Shown: in pieces, positions 15,649 through 22,899 of the stretch
How positions within the stretch are numbered: the first letter of the stretch is position 1
Layout of the letters: each line of letters opens with the position of its first letter
DNA from: Ruminococcaceae bacterium UBA3751
GTDB taxonomy: Bacteria > Bacillota > Clostridia > Oscillospirales > Acutalibacteraceae
DNA: 25,402 bases
Assembly (NCBI GenBank): GCA_002371215.1
Contig: DFGL01000015.1
Coordinates: forward strand, 1-25,402
Direction: 5' to 3'
Notes under the pieces: generated by a model
Seen by the model: only the letters and a program-made list of their open reading frames with translations
Database searches by the model: none
What the model was told of the DNA's origin: nothing
Position numbers and translations under genes: made by a program

Positions 15649-16518
15649 ATGATTTGTAATGCGTGTCCGCGAAAATGTAATATTGACAGAGAGAGCGCCG
15701 TAGGCTTTTGCCAGAGTCCGAGCGCTTTTCGTCTTGCAAGAGCGGCGCTCCATTTCTGGGAGGAGCCTTGCATAAGCGGAAAAAACGGCAGCGCAGCGGT
15801 GTTTTTCAGCGGCTGTAATCTTAAATGTGTTTACTGCCAGAATTACGAAATCAGCAGGGAAAACAAGGGCGTTGAAATAAGCGACGAAAAACTTGTTGAA
15901 ATATTTGAAAAGCTGATAGAGGACGGAGCTGAAAATATTAATCTTGTCAACCCTACCCACTATGCCGAGCGGCTTGCGGGCGTGCTTTCAAGATGGAAAA
16001 GCCCCGTTCCGATAGTATATAACACCTCGGGATATGAGAGCACCGAAACTCTCAAAAAGCTTGATGGTCTTGTCGATATTTACCTAACTGATTTTAAATA
16101 TATCCGCTCCGATAAGGCTAAAAAATACAGCGCCGCCGCGGATTATCCCGAAATTGTAAAAAGGGCGCTGAAGGAAATGGCACGGCAGCAGCCGAAGGAC
16201 GAATTTATGGACGGTATGATGAAAAAGGGCGTTATTATCCGCCATCTCGTTCTCCCGCGTAATACAAATTCCTCGCTTGAAATACTCGATTACCTTGCCA
16301 GCGGCTACAAAAACCGCTGTATATCCCTTATGGCGCAATATACCCCCTGCGGAGAGCTTGAAAATTATCCTGAAATTAACAGACAAATTACCGCGCGGGA
16401 GTACAGTAAGGTTGTTGATTACGCTATTAACCTCGGTTTTGATAATCTGTTTTTACAGGAACTTTCATCTTCCGATAAAAAATTTATTCCTGCATTTGAT
16501 TTTAGCGGAATAATGTGA
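15649..16518 (+). CDS. radical SAM protein, PflX/PflA-like (COG1313 type)
   Basis: Radical SAM enzyme carrying C56, C60 and C63 in SGCNLKCVYCQNYEIS, which bind the [4Fe-4S] cluster. An N-terminal cysteine block (C3, C6, C10, C21 in CNACPRKCN ... GFCQ) is typical of the PflX group. The middle has VNPTHYAERL and YNTSGYES, and the later MAQYTPCGE also fits. 289 residues from the ATG at 15649. A TTG at 15619 overlapping the rsmI stop (TTGA) would give 10 more residues; I prefer 15649 because the family N-terminus starts near the CNxCPRxC block, though its SD (GAAGG) is distant (13 bases). The substrate of this family is unknown. It should not be read as a dedicated PFL activase, as no formate lyase is near. 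Confidence 0.85.
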   Translation: MICNACPRKCNIDRESAVGFCQSPSAFRLARAALHFWEEPCISGKNGSAAVFFSGCNLKCVYCQNYEISRENKGVEISDEKLVEIFEKLIEDGAENINLVNPTHYAERLAGVLSRWKSPVPIVYNTSGYESTETLKKLDGLVDIYLTDFKYIRSDKAKKYSAAADYPEIVKRALKEMARQQPKDEFMDGMMKKGVIIRHLVLPRNTNSSLEILDYLASGYKNRCISLMAQYTPCGELENYPEINRQITAREYSKVVDYAINLGFDNLFLQELSSSDKKFIPAFDFSGIM

Positions 16519-16524
16519 TATAGT
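16496..16524 (+). promoter_or_regulatory. promoter of mscL
   Basis: TTGATT (16496-16501) and TATAGT (16519-16524) are 17 bases apart with a TG extended -10. The -35 lies in the last codons of the preceding radical SAM gene, so mscL has its own promoter. Confidence 0.55.
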
Positions 16525-16563
16525 ATAAGAGTAAAATCAATTTTAAATAAAGGAGACAACAAA

Positions 16564-16989
16564 ATGAAAAAGTTTTTCGCAGAGTTTAAAGAGTTTATTG
16601 CTCAGGGTAACGTGCTTGACTTAGCAGTCGGCGTTATCATCGGCGGCGCATTCAAGGGTATTGTTGACGCGCTTATCGAAAACCTTATTAATCCTCTCAT
16701 TGCCCGTATCGGCGGAACGGATATCGGTCTTGCAATTGATATCGGTAAGGGACAGGCTCTTAATATCGGTGCTTTCATCTCCGCTATTCTTAACTTCATC
16801 ATTATTGCATTTATTATTTTCCTTATCGTTAAGTCTGCTAATAAGGCTAAGGAAATTGCGGCAAAGAAAAATGAAGAAGAGGAAGAGGCAACAACAAAGA
16901 CCTGCCCCTTCTGTAAGAGCGAGATTGATATTGAAGCAACAAAGTGCCCGCACTGTACCGCTGACCAGCCTGAAGAAGCTGCTGAATAA
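16564..16989 (+). CDS. mscL: large-conductance mechanosensitive channel MscL with zinc-ribbon tail
   Basis: Pentameric pressure-relief channel in the cytoplasmic membrane that opens on hypo-osmotic shock. The N-terminal amphipathic helix (MKKFFAEFKEFIAQGN), the pore helix TM1 with LAVGVIIGGAFKGIV (20-34), a periplasmic loop with LINPLIARIGG, and TM2 (about 69-90) are all present. Instead of only the usual C-terminal helical bundle, the tail after a glutamate-rich stretch (EEEEE) carries CxxC-x10-CxxC (C114, C117, C128, C131), a zinc-ribbon pattern. 141 residues. SD AGGAGA. A terminator follows within 20 bases, so mscL is probably a single-gene unit. Confidence 0.95.
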   Translation: MKKFFAEFKEFIAQGNVLDLAVGVIIGGAFKGIVDALIENLINPLIARIGGTDIGLAIDIGKGQALNIGAFISAILNFIIIAFIIFLIVKSANKAKEIAAKKNEEEEEATTKTCPFCKSEIDIEATKCPHCTADQPEEAAE

Positions 16990-17005
16990 TAGTTTAGTTA
17001 AAAAC

Positions 17006-17040
17006 GGGAGGGCTTTATGTCCTCCCTGAAAATATTTTTT
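17006..17040 (+). terminator. terminator-like hairpin after mscL
   Basis: GGGAGGGC (17006-17013) pairs with GTCCTCCC (17019-17026) with one G-T wobble around a TTTAT loop. The T-run (17035-17040) is about 8 bases after the stem, so termination may be weak and partial read-through into the hydrolase gene is possible. Confidence 0.55.
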
Positions 17041-17053
17041 GGAGTGATATTAT

Positions 17054-17974
17054 ATGATTAAAAAAGAGTACAGCTTCCCGTCCTGCACGGGCGAGGGAGA
17101 GATTTACGGCTGCGGTTATATCCCGGAAGGCGACTATGATTACGTTCTCGTTATCAACCACGGTATGGCTGAGCATCAGGAAAGATACCTCGGTTTTATT
17201 GAATTCCTTAATTCAAACGGCGTTGCAGTTTATATGCACGATATGTGTAACCACGGCAAGTCAAATAAGGATTTTAATGATACGGGATATTTCGGAACGG
17301 ATAACGGCTACAGAAAGCTTGTTGATGATTTCAGAAAGAATATAAATATCGCCAAGGAAGAAAACCCCGGTAAAAAGCTTATCGTTATGGGTCATTCAAT
17401 GGGCTCGTTCATCTGCCGCTGCCTTACGGCGTGGTATCCCGATGAGGGATATATCGGCGCTATCTATATGGGCACGGGCGACGCTAACCCGATTGCGGGC
17501 ATAGGCGAAAAGCTCGCGGGAATGGTAGTTAAGCTTAAGGGTGCTAAGTATAAGAGCAAGCTCCTTGATAAAGCAAGCTTCGGCTCATACGGTAAGGGCT
17601 TTGAGGGCAGAACTAATTTTGACTGGCTCACCCGCGACGCTGCGATTATTGATAAGTATATCGCCGATGAATACTGCGGTTTCCTTTTCTCCGCTCAGGG
17701 TATGAAGGATTTGGTTAAGCTCAATATTGAGGCTAATACCGACGAGTGGTATCAGAAGGTACCGAAGGAGCTTCCCATCCTCCTTACGTCGGGCGAAAAG
17801 GACCCCGTCGGTCCCACTGCTAAAGGAATTGAAGCTATTAACGAAAAGCTCAAGGCAAGCGGACACACTGCGGTAACCTGCAAAATTTACCCCGACTGCC
17901 GCCACGAAATCCTCAACGAGCTCAACAGAGACGAGGTTATGAGCGACATTCTCGCGTGGATAAAAACCTTATAA
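17054..17974 (+). CDS. alpha/beta hydrolase (lysophospholipase/monoglyceride-lipase-like, S33 group)
   Basis: Cytosolic serine hydrolase with no signal peptide. The catalytic triad is readable: nucleophile S115 in GHSMGS, D250 in SGEKDPVG and H284 in DCRHEIL. INHGMAEHQERY (34-45) is the HG oxyanion-hole block typical of Hydrolase_4/lysophospholipase-like proteins, and HDMCNHGKS matches that group too. 306 residues, normal. Natural substrate (lipid ester, acyl-CoA or other) cannot be told. GGAGTG precedes the ATG. It has no clear own promoter and may be reached by read-through of the weak mscL terminator. Confidence 0.87.
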   Translation: MIKKEYSFPSCTGEGEIYGCGYIPEGDYDYVLVINHGMAEHQERYLGFIEFLNSNGVAVYMHDMCNHGKSNKDFNDTGYFGTDNGYRKLVDDFRKNINIAKEENPGKKLIVMGHSMGSFICRCLTAWYPDEGYIGAIYMGTGDANPIAGIGEKLAGMVVKLKGAKYKSKLLDKASFGSYGKGFEGRTNFDWLTRDAAIIDKYIADEYCGFLFSAQGMKDLVKLNIEANTDEWYQKVPKELPILLTSGEKDPVGPTAKGIEAINEKLKASGHTAVTCKIYPDCRHEILNELNRDEVMSDILAWIKTL

Positions 17975-17981
17975 TCAAAAC

Positions 17982-18019
17982 AAACTGCTTTGCAAAATAC
18001 TGCAGAGCAGTTTTTATTT
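17982..18019 (+). terminator. terminator after the alpha/beta hydrolase gene
   Basis: AAACTGCTTTGCA (17982-17994) pairs with TGCAGAGCAGTTT (18001-18013), one wobble, around AAATAC, followed by TTTTT then ATTTA. Confidence 0.8.
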
Positions 18020-18028
18020 AAAAAGCTA

Positions 18029-18057
18029 TTGCATATATATTTAATGTGTGGTAGAAT
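18029..18057 (+). promoter_or_regulatory. promoter of the glycine-riboswitch transcript
   Basis: TTGCAT (18029-18034) and TAGAAT (18052-18057) are 17 bases apart. The start point would fall near 18064, just ahead of the riboswitch. Confidence 0.7.
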
Positions 18058-18079
18058 AACGAAGCAAATTTAAAATGTT

Positions 18080-18250
18080 GGATGAAGCATGCAGAAAAGG
18101 ACTGTATTTTTATACAGCGCCGAAGGCGTAAAACGCTCAGGACAATAACCGCTTGCTGACAACCCCCCGGAGAATTCCATTAATGGATGCCGAAGGTGCA
18201 AACAAAGCCGAAGGGCTTTGCCAATCTCTCAGGCAAAAGGACGGGGCTAT
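18080..18250 (+). promoter_or_regulatory. tandem glycine riboswitch
   Basis: Two aptamers in series. Aptamer 1 (about 18080-18160) contains GCGCCGAAGGCGTAAAACG (18117-18135) and GCTCAGGACAATAACCGC; its 3' core is degenerate compared with the consensus. Aptamer 2 (about 18162-18250) contains GGAGA (18169-18173), ATGCCGAAGGTGCAAAC and CTCTCAGGCAAAAGGAC, all close to the glycine-aptamer consensus. CCCC before GGAGA (18162-18168 region) pairs with GGGG after AGGAC (18243-18246) as P1. A glycine transporter-type symporter follows directly, as expected. The intervening platform holds two hairpins, the second a terminator. Confidence 0.93.
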
Positions 18251-18251
18251 C

Positions 18252-18278
18252 AGGGATATTAGTATTATCCCTTGTTTT
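18252..18278 (+). promoter_or_regulatory. first hairpin of the riboswitch expression platform
   Basis: AGGGATA (18252-18258) pairs with TATCCCT (18266-18272) around a 7-base loop and is followed by TGTTTTAA. It could be a weak first terminator or spacer between the aptamer and the stronger terminator downstream. Confidence 0.45.
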
Positions 18279-18311
18279 AAGTCAGCAGTTTTCTGCCGAC
18301 TTTTTATTTTT
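18279..18311 (+). terminator. riboswitch-controlled terminator
   Basis: AAGTC-A-GCAG (18279-18288) pairs with CTGC-C-GACTT (18293-18302) around TTTT with one A-C mismatch, followed by TTTTATTTTTG. It lies between the riboswitch and the symporter and is the likely decision point. Confidence 0.75.
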
Positions 18312-18339
18312 GTAAATTTGTGTTTCAAGGAGCAAAAAA

Positions 18340-19860
18340 ATGTGGGAAAACATTATCTCTGTAATTGAAAAAATCAACAATACTCTTAACGGTATAGTTT
18401 GGGGCTGGCCCGTAATTATACTTATTCTAGGTACGGGTATTCTTTTAACAATCCGTACAAGAGGTTTACAGGTTAAGCGCTTCGGCGATTCGCTGAATAC
18501 AACTATTATTCCTACAATAAAAAGCCTCGGCAAAAATAAGAACAGGGACGACAGACTACATTCCGTTTCTCAGTTTGAGGCGTTTTCAACGGCGATTTCG
18601 GGTACGGTAGGTACGGGAAATATTATCGGCGTTGTATCCGCTGTTTTAACGGGCGGTCCCGGCGCGGTTTTCTGGATGTGGGTTTCCGCCTTCTTCGGTA
18701 TGGTAACAAACTATTCGGAAAACGTTCTCGGCCTCTATTTCAGAAAGAAGGATAAGGACGGTCATCTTTCGGGCGGCGCGTTTTACTATATCGCTTACGG
18801 CTTAAAGTGGAAATGGCTCGGCTATCTCGCTTCAATCTTCTGTATTTTTGCCGCAATCGGTATGAGCGGCGTTCAGACCAATAAAATTTCGGGTACGCTT
18901 GCTGAGGCGTTTTCAAGGGCAACGGCAACCGAGAGCACGCAGACAATAAGGCTTATCGTCGGCATCGTAGTTGCGGTAATTACGGCTGTCGTTATTATCG
19001 GCGGAATCAAGCGTATCGGAAGAGTCGCTTCAATGCTCGTTCCGTTTATGTCGCTGCTGTTTATTATAATGGCGGTTATTGCTATTGTTATGAATATTGA
19101 AAATATCCCCAAAGCTTTTGCGCTTATTTTTACAAAGGCGTTTAATTTCAAGGCAGCGGGCGGCGGAATTCTCGGCTATTCCTTTGCTCAGGTAATTAAA
19201 AAGGGTATGGCAAGGGGCGTGTTCTCAAACGAAGCGGGCCTCGGCTCCTCAGTTATTGCGCACTCCGCCTCCGAAACGAGAGAGCCTGTTAAGCAGGGAC
19301 TCTGGGGCGTTTTTGAGGTTTTCTTTGACAGTTTTATTATCTGTACCCTGACAGCGCTTATGTTCCTTACAACCTTTGATTTAACAAAGCTTTCTTCCGA
19401 TATGGAGGACAGCGTTATGTCAATGACAATGTTCTCAACCAATTTCGGCGGTTTCGGAACGGCGGTGTTCTCAATTATACTTCCGCTTTTTGCATTTACT
19501 ACGGTTATCGCCTGGTCGTATTACGGTGAAAAGGCTGTTGAATTCTGTTTTAGCTGGCTGAAAGGCGGGAAAACCAAGTACGCCGTTAATATTTTCAAGG
19601 TTGTTTATGTCGTGCTTATTGCAACCTCCGCTACCATCCACAGCGAGCTTATCTGGGCTATTGACGATACCTTTAACGGCTTGATGGCAGTTCCTAACCT
19701 CATCTGCCTCGTTGCTCTGAGCGGTCTTGTTGCAAAAATCACCAAGAACTATTATGACAGAAAAAAAGGCAGAGAGGTTGAGCCGATGCTTTCAGCGTAT
19801 GAGGATATGAACGCCGAATTTGCAGAGGATATCAAAACCGAAAATGCAGCGATGAAATAG
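18340..19860 (+). CDS. AGCS-family Na+:alanine/glycine symporter
   Basis: Integral membrane importer that couples Na+ entry to uptake of alanine or glycine. Family hallmarks: FGDSLNTTIIPTI, FEAFSTAISGTVGTGNIIGV, GGPGAVFWMWVSAFFGM, the RGVFSNEAGLGSSVIAHS motif of the substrate-site region, and WSYYGEKAVEF. It is strongly hydrophobic with about 10-11 helices; 506 residues fits the family (about 450-500). Because a glycine riboswitch directly precedes it, glycine is the likely substrate rather than alanine. SD AAGGAG (18327-18332) is 7 bases from the ATG. It ends at a strong terminator and is probably transcribed alone. Whether glycine turns it on or off depends on the platform and is not settled here. 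Confidence 0.95.
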   Translation: MWENIISVIEKINNTLNGIVWGWPVIILILGTGILLTIRTRGLQVKRFGDSLNTTIIPTIKSLGKNKNRDDRLHSVSQFEAFSTAISGTVGTGNIIGVVSAVLTGGPGAVFWMWVSAFFGMVTNYSENVLGLYFRKKDKDGHLSGGAFYYIAYGLKWKWLGYLASIFCIFAAIGMSGVQTNKISGTLAEAFSRATATESTQTIRLIVGIVVAVITAVVIIGGIKRIGRVASMLVPFMSLLFIIMAVIAIVMNIENIPKAFALIFTKAFNFKAAGGGILGYSFAQVIKKGMARGVFSNEAGLGSSVIAHSASETREPVKQGLWGVFEVFFDSFIICTLTALMFLTTFDLTKLSSDMEDSVMSMTMFSTNFGGFGTAVFSIILPLFAFTTVIAWSYYGEKAVEFCFSWLKGGKTKYAVNIFKVVYVVLIATSATIHSELIWAIDDTFNGLMAVPNLICLVALSGLVAKITKNYYDRKKGREVEPMLSAYEDMNAEFAEDIKTENAAMK

Positions 19861-19877
19861 TATATGTTTCTTTTGCC

Positions 19878-19919
19878 GCGCAGGATGTGTTTAAAAGCAT
19901 ATCCTGCGCAGTATTTTTT
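19878..19919 (+). terminator. terminator of the AGCS symporter gene
   Basis: GCGCAGGATGTG (19878-19889) pairs with CATATCCTGCGC (19898-19909), 12 bp with one wobble, loop TTTAAAAG, then a T-run (19913-19919). Confidence 0.88.
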
Positions 19920-19920
19920 C

Positions 19921-19949
19921 TTGACAATTGACAAAATTAAAATTATATT
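19921..19949 (+). promoter_or_regulatory. promoter of the Na/Pi cotransporter gene
   Basis: TTGACA (19921-19926, exact consensus) and TATATT (19944-19949) are 17 bases apart. A second TTGACA at 19928-19933 overlaps the spacer but has no good -10 at the right distance. Confidence 0.75.
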
Positions 19950-19999
19950 ATATTTGAGGGAATTTGAGATTTCCTTAAATTATGATATTGAGGTAAAAA

Positions 20000-21634
20000 A
20001 TGGGCATTACAAATATTATTAACCTTCTCGGAGGGCTCGGACTCTTCCTGTTTGGTATGAACTATATGAGCAAAGGCCTCAGCGCCGTTGCGGGAAACAA
20101 AATGAAGGACCTTCTTGAAAAGCTTACGCGTAACCGTTTTAAAGGCTTTTTGCTCGGCGTAATGGTAACCGCCGTTATTCAGTCCTCCTCAGCAACAACC
20201 GTTATGGTTATGGGCTTTTTAAACGCGGGAATTATGGATTTAGCTCAGGCAACGGGCGTAATTATCGGCGCAAATTTAGGTACAACCGTAACGGCTGTGC
20301 TTATTGCGATTGACGTATCGGCGATAGCCCCGCTCTGTATTATTATCGGCGCGGCGCTCAATCTTTTCGGCAAAAAACAGAAGCAGCGGTATATAGGCCA
20401 GATTATTTTAGGCTTCGGTATACTGTTCTTCGGTCTTAAATATATGAGCGGCGACGATGCAATGGGCGTTCTTAAAACAAGCGCTGCTTTCCAAAATCTT
20501 ATCGCAAGCGCAAACAACCCCGTTCTCGGTATTCTTATCGGTATTGTAATGTGTGCAATACTCCAGTCCTCAAGTGCGTCTATCGGCGTTTTGCAGGTGC
20601 TTGCGCTTGGCGGTATTGTACCGCTTAACCTTGCGGTTTACCTTATAATCGGTATAGAAATCGGCTCCTCTACTCCTTTGTTTTTATCCTCAATCGGAGC
20701 AAAAACAAACGCAAAACGTGCAGCTTGGATTTATTTTATCTTTAATTCGTTCACGTTGGTATTTACCCCTCTCGCTTCCTTTGACCCGTTTATCAACACG
20801 GTGAAGAACTTCAGCGATAAGGGCTCGGTTCAGGTTGCGGCAGTGCATATTATGTTTAAATTTGCAACGGCTATAATCCTGCTTCCGTTAGTTAAGTATA
20901 TCGTTAAGCTTACCGAACTTATCGTTAAATCAAAGGAGCACGAAAGCTCCTTCCGCTTTACCTATATTGATAAAAAGATTGACACCAACCCGACCATTAC
21001 CGTTCTTCAGATTACCTCTGAGGTTGAGCGTATGGCAAAGCTTGTAAGGCGTAATCTTGTAATAGCGTGCGAGGATTTTCTTGCGGGAACTATGGAGCAC
21101 GAGCGCGAAATCAAGGATAACGAGGATTTGATTAACTGGCTCAACCATAATATTTCTGACTTTATGGTAACTGTCTCGTCCCACCATATGAGCGGCGATA
21201 CATCGGAGTATATTGGTAAGCTTTTCCACGTTATAACAGACCTTGAGCGTATAGGCGACCACGCTCTTAATATTCTTGAAAAGCACGAAACTATTTTAAA
21301 TGAGCGTATGGATTTTTCTGACGACGCTAAAAAGGAAATTGAACAGATTTACCTTAAATCCCTTGAACTGTTTGACCGCTCCGTAGGCGCTTTTATAAAC
21401 GAGCACCTGTCTGACGACGAGGAGCACGAGCTTCACTTTATTGAGGACACGATTGACAGTCTTACCCTTCAGGCTCAGGATAACCATGTTCAGCGTCTGC
21501 GCGATAAAAAATGCCATACCTCGTCGGGCGTTGTTTTTACAAAGTTTCTTCAGGATTTGGAGCGTGTAGGCGACCACTCGTACAATATAGCCTGGGCGGC
21601 GCGTAAGGACAAAAATCTTATCAGGCAGATATAA
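20000..21634 (+). CDS. Na/Pi cotransporter family protein with PhoU-like C-terminal domain
   Basis: Na+-driven phosphate transporter of the NptA/SLC34 type. The two inverted repeats each carry the signature QSSSATT (61-67) and QSSSAS (189-194), and GANLGTTVTAV follows the first. The membrane domain spans roughly residues 1-320. From about 345 to the end come two PhoU-like helical hairpins with HVITDLERIGDHALNI and FTKFLQDLERVGDHSYNI. 544 residues, the common bacterial length. No pst or phoPR gene is near. Direction (import or export) is not shown by the sequence. Only a weak SD (GAGGTAAAAA) precedes the ATG. A strong promoter and terminator frame it as a single-gene unit. Confidence 0.93.
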   Translation: MGITNIINLLGGLGLFLFGMNYMSKGLSAVAGNKMKDLLEKLTRNRFKGFLLGVMVTAVIQSSSATTVMVMGFLNAGIMDLAQATGVIIGANLGTTVTAVLIAIDVSAIAPLCIIIGAALNLFGKKQKQRYIGQIILGFGILFFGLKYMSGDDAMGVLKTSAAFQNLIASANNPVLGILIGIVMCAILQSSSASIGVLQVLALGGIVPLNLAVYLIIGIEIGSSTPLFLSSIGAKTNAKRAAWIYFIFNSFTLVFTPLASFDPFINTVKNFSDKGSVQVAAVHIMFKFATAIILLPLVKYIVKLTELIVKSKEHESSFRFTYIDKKIDTNPTITVLQITSEVERMAKLVRRNLVIACEDFLAGTMEHEREIKDNEDLINWLNHNISDFMVTVSSHHMSGDTSEYIGKLFHVITDLERIGDHALNILEKHETILNERMDFSDDAKKEIEQIYLKSLELFDRSVGAFINEHLSDDEEHELHFIEDTIDSLTLQAQDNHVQRLRDKKCHTSSGVVFTKFLQDLERVGDHSYNIAWAARKDKNLIRQI

Positions 21635-21703
21635 CAGATGAACTGAGCGTTTCGGCGCACAGTTTGATGATATTATCGAGTAAAATCAAACAATATAAAC
21701 GGT

Positions 21704-21730
21704 AAAGGCTGTCTTTGTGACAGCCTTTTT
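21704..21730 (+). terminator. terminator of the Na/Pi cotransporter gene
   Basis: AAAGGCTGTC (21704-21713) and GACAGCCTTT (21719-21728) form a perfect 10-bp stem around TTTGT, followed by more T. Confidence 0.88.
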
Positions 21731-21731
21731 C

Positions 21732-21761
21732 TTGACTTTATCCTTTTTGCTTTGATATAAT
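21732..21761 (+). promoter_or_regulatory. promoter of the fRMsr-HTH operon
   Basis: TTGACT (21732-21737) and TATAAT (21756-21761) with an 18-base spacer and a TG extended -10 (21753-21754). It is immediately downstream of the terminator stem. The start would fall only about 12 bases before the ATG, giving a very short leader that just includes the SD AGAGGTG. Confidence 0.75.
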
Positions 21762-21778
21762 CGTAAAGAGGTGAAAAT

Positions 21779-22222
21779 ATGGATTATAAGCTGCTATGCT
21801 CTCAGTTAAAATCGCTTTCAGAGGGCGTTGAAAATAATATTACAATTCTTTCAAACGCAGCGGCTCTGCTGTGGTATTCGCTCGAAGGAATAAACTGGGC
21901 AGGCTTTTATCTCTTTGAAAACGGCGAGCTCGTTTTAGGTCCGTTTCAGGGCAAGCCCGCCTGTGTTAAAATTCCGCTCGGCAAAGGAGTCTGCGGAACG
22001 GCTGCAGAGGAAAACAAAACGCTGAGAGTTGACGACGTACATTCGTTTAAAGGGCATATCGCGTGCGACAGCGCCTCAAATTCCGAAATAGTTATTCCCG
22101 TTAATAAAAACGGCGCGCTCTTCGGCGTGCTTGATATTGACAGCCCGCATTTTGCCCGCTTTGGCGGGGAGGACGAAAAGGGGCTTGAAGACTTTGTTAA
22201 AACCTTAGAGGGTGTAATCTGA
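21779..22222 (+). CDS. msrC: free methionine-(R)-sulfoxide reductase (GAF-domain fRMsr)
   Basis: Reduces free methionine-R-sulfoxide to methionine using thioredoxin; a stand-alone GAF domain in the cytosol. The three family cysteines are C62 (KPACVKI), C72 (GVCGTAA) and C96 (HIACDSAS). Their spacing of 10 and 24 residues equals that of E. coli YebR (C84, C94, C118 as I recall). WAGFYLF, GPFQGKPAC and NSEIVIPV are family blocks. 147 residues, normal. The gene has its own strong promoter; its stop overlaps the next start (TGATG), so the downstream unknown protein is co-translated. Confidence 0.93.
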   Translation: MDYKLLCSQLKSLSEGVENNITILSNAAALLWYSLEGINWAGFYLFENGELVLGPFQGKPACVKIPLGKGVCGTAAEENKTLRVDDVHSFKGHIACDSASNSEIVIPVNKNGALFGVLDIDSPHFARFGGEDEKGLEDFVKTLEGVI

Positions 22223-22788
22223 TGTTTTTTAAAAAGAAAAAGCGCTTTTCCGAAATTAAAAAGTATATAGATGAAAACTTTTTTGAATGGTCTCCTCCCT
22301 CCGCTCCGCAGAGCACGGGCGCAGGCAGAGTCAAGTCGGCTGAACCCTATGATTATGATACGGTTGACGAGGTTCATCTTTCATACAATACCGTACGGTT
22401 TGACGCAGCAATGCCGCGAGAAGCGTCTGTAAAAGAGGAAATAGATATAGTTCTTGATGAGAGTTTTTCGGATATGCTGCTGCGCCTTATTGACGAAAAG
22501 GGGATGAAGGACAGCGAGTGCTATAAAAAAGCGAATATAGACAGAAAGCTGTTTTCAAAAATCCGCTCAAACCCCGAATACCGCCCGAGCAAGCCTACAG
22601 TTATCGCTTTTTGCATTGCGCTTGAGCTTAGCCTTGACGAGACTCGGGAGATGCTTATGAAGGCGGGCTTTGCGCTATCCCACAGCAGCAAGGCGGATAT
22701 TATAATTGAGTATTTTATCAAAAAAAGAATATATAATATTATGGAAATTAATGAGGCGCTTTACGAATTTGACCAGCCTTTAATCTGA
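22222..22788 (+). CDS. unknown protein with a helix-turn-helix-like C-terminal domain
   Basis: 188 residues. Residues 1-10 are strongly basic (MFFKKKKRFS); about 24-75 looks unstructured, rich in Pro, Ser and acidic residues. The C-terminal domain (about 80-187) is all helical, with FSDMLLRLIDEKGMKDSECYKKANIDRKLFSKIRSN, PSKPTVIAFCIALELSLDETREMLMKAGFAL and FIKKRIYNIMEINEALYEFDQPL. That pattern reads like a Cro/phage-repressor-type HTH, with KANIDRKLFSKIRSN as the recognition part. I recall the same domain at the C-terminus of some macro-domain and vWA-neighbour proteins in gut Firmicutes, but I cannot confirm the name. It overlaps the fRMsr stop by one base and is followed 111 bases later by a vWA gene. 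Confidence 0.72.
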   Translation: MFFKKKKRFSEIKKYIDENFFEWSPPSAPQSTGAGRVKSAEPYDYDTVDEVHLSYNTVRFDAAMPREASVKEEIDIVLDESFSDMLLRLIDEKGMKDSECYKKANIDRKLFSKIRSNPEYRPSKPTVIAFCIALELSLDETREMLMKAGFALSHSSKADIIIEYFIKKRIYNIMEINEALYEFDQPLI

Positions 22789-22797
22789 ATAAAAAAT

Positions 22798-22814
22798 GTC
22801 GCCCCGAAGGCGAC
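22798..22814 (-). terminator. short hairpin with T-tail on the minus strand
   Basis: GTCGCC (22798-22803) and GGCGAC (22809-22814) flank CCGAA. Read on the minus strand, the stem with a TTCGG loop is followed by ATTTTTTATTC, a terminator layout. Read on the plus strand there is no T-run. No minus-strand gene is near, so the use is unclear. Confidence 0.35.
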
Positions 22815-22837
22815 CAAAAGAGAATAGCTCCGATATA

Positions 22838-22885
22838 TAATGTGGCTGTAAGGTTGAGAAAACCACAGACACATTATTATTTTTT
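22838..22885 (+). promoter_or_regulatory. long hairpin with T-run directly before the vWA gene SD
   Basis: TAATGTG (22838-22844), CTGT (22846-22849) and GGTT (22852-22855) pair with AACC (22861-22864), ACAG (22865-22868) and CACATTA (22870-22876): a 15-bp imperfect stem with one G-A mismatch and a two-base bulge. A run TTATTTTTT follows (22877-22885), and the SD CGGAGG (22886-22891) begins at once. It fits a terminator placed as an attenuator, or an operator-like inverted repeat. Confidence 0.6.
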
Positions 22886-22899
22886 CGGAGGTATTTATT

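Noticed and set aside
18153..18368. Open frame across the riboswitch and terminator
   Set aside because: The sequence is explained by aptamer 2 and the platform hairpins; there is no SD and no sensible protein.
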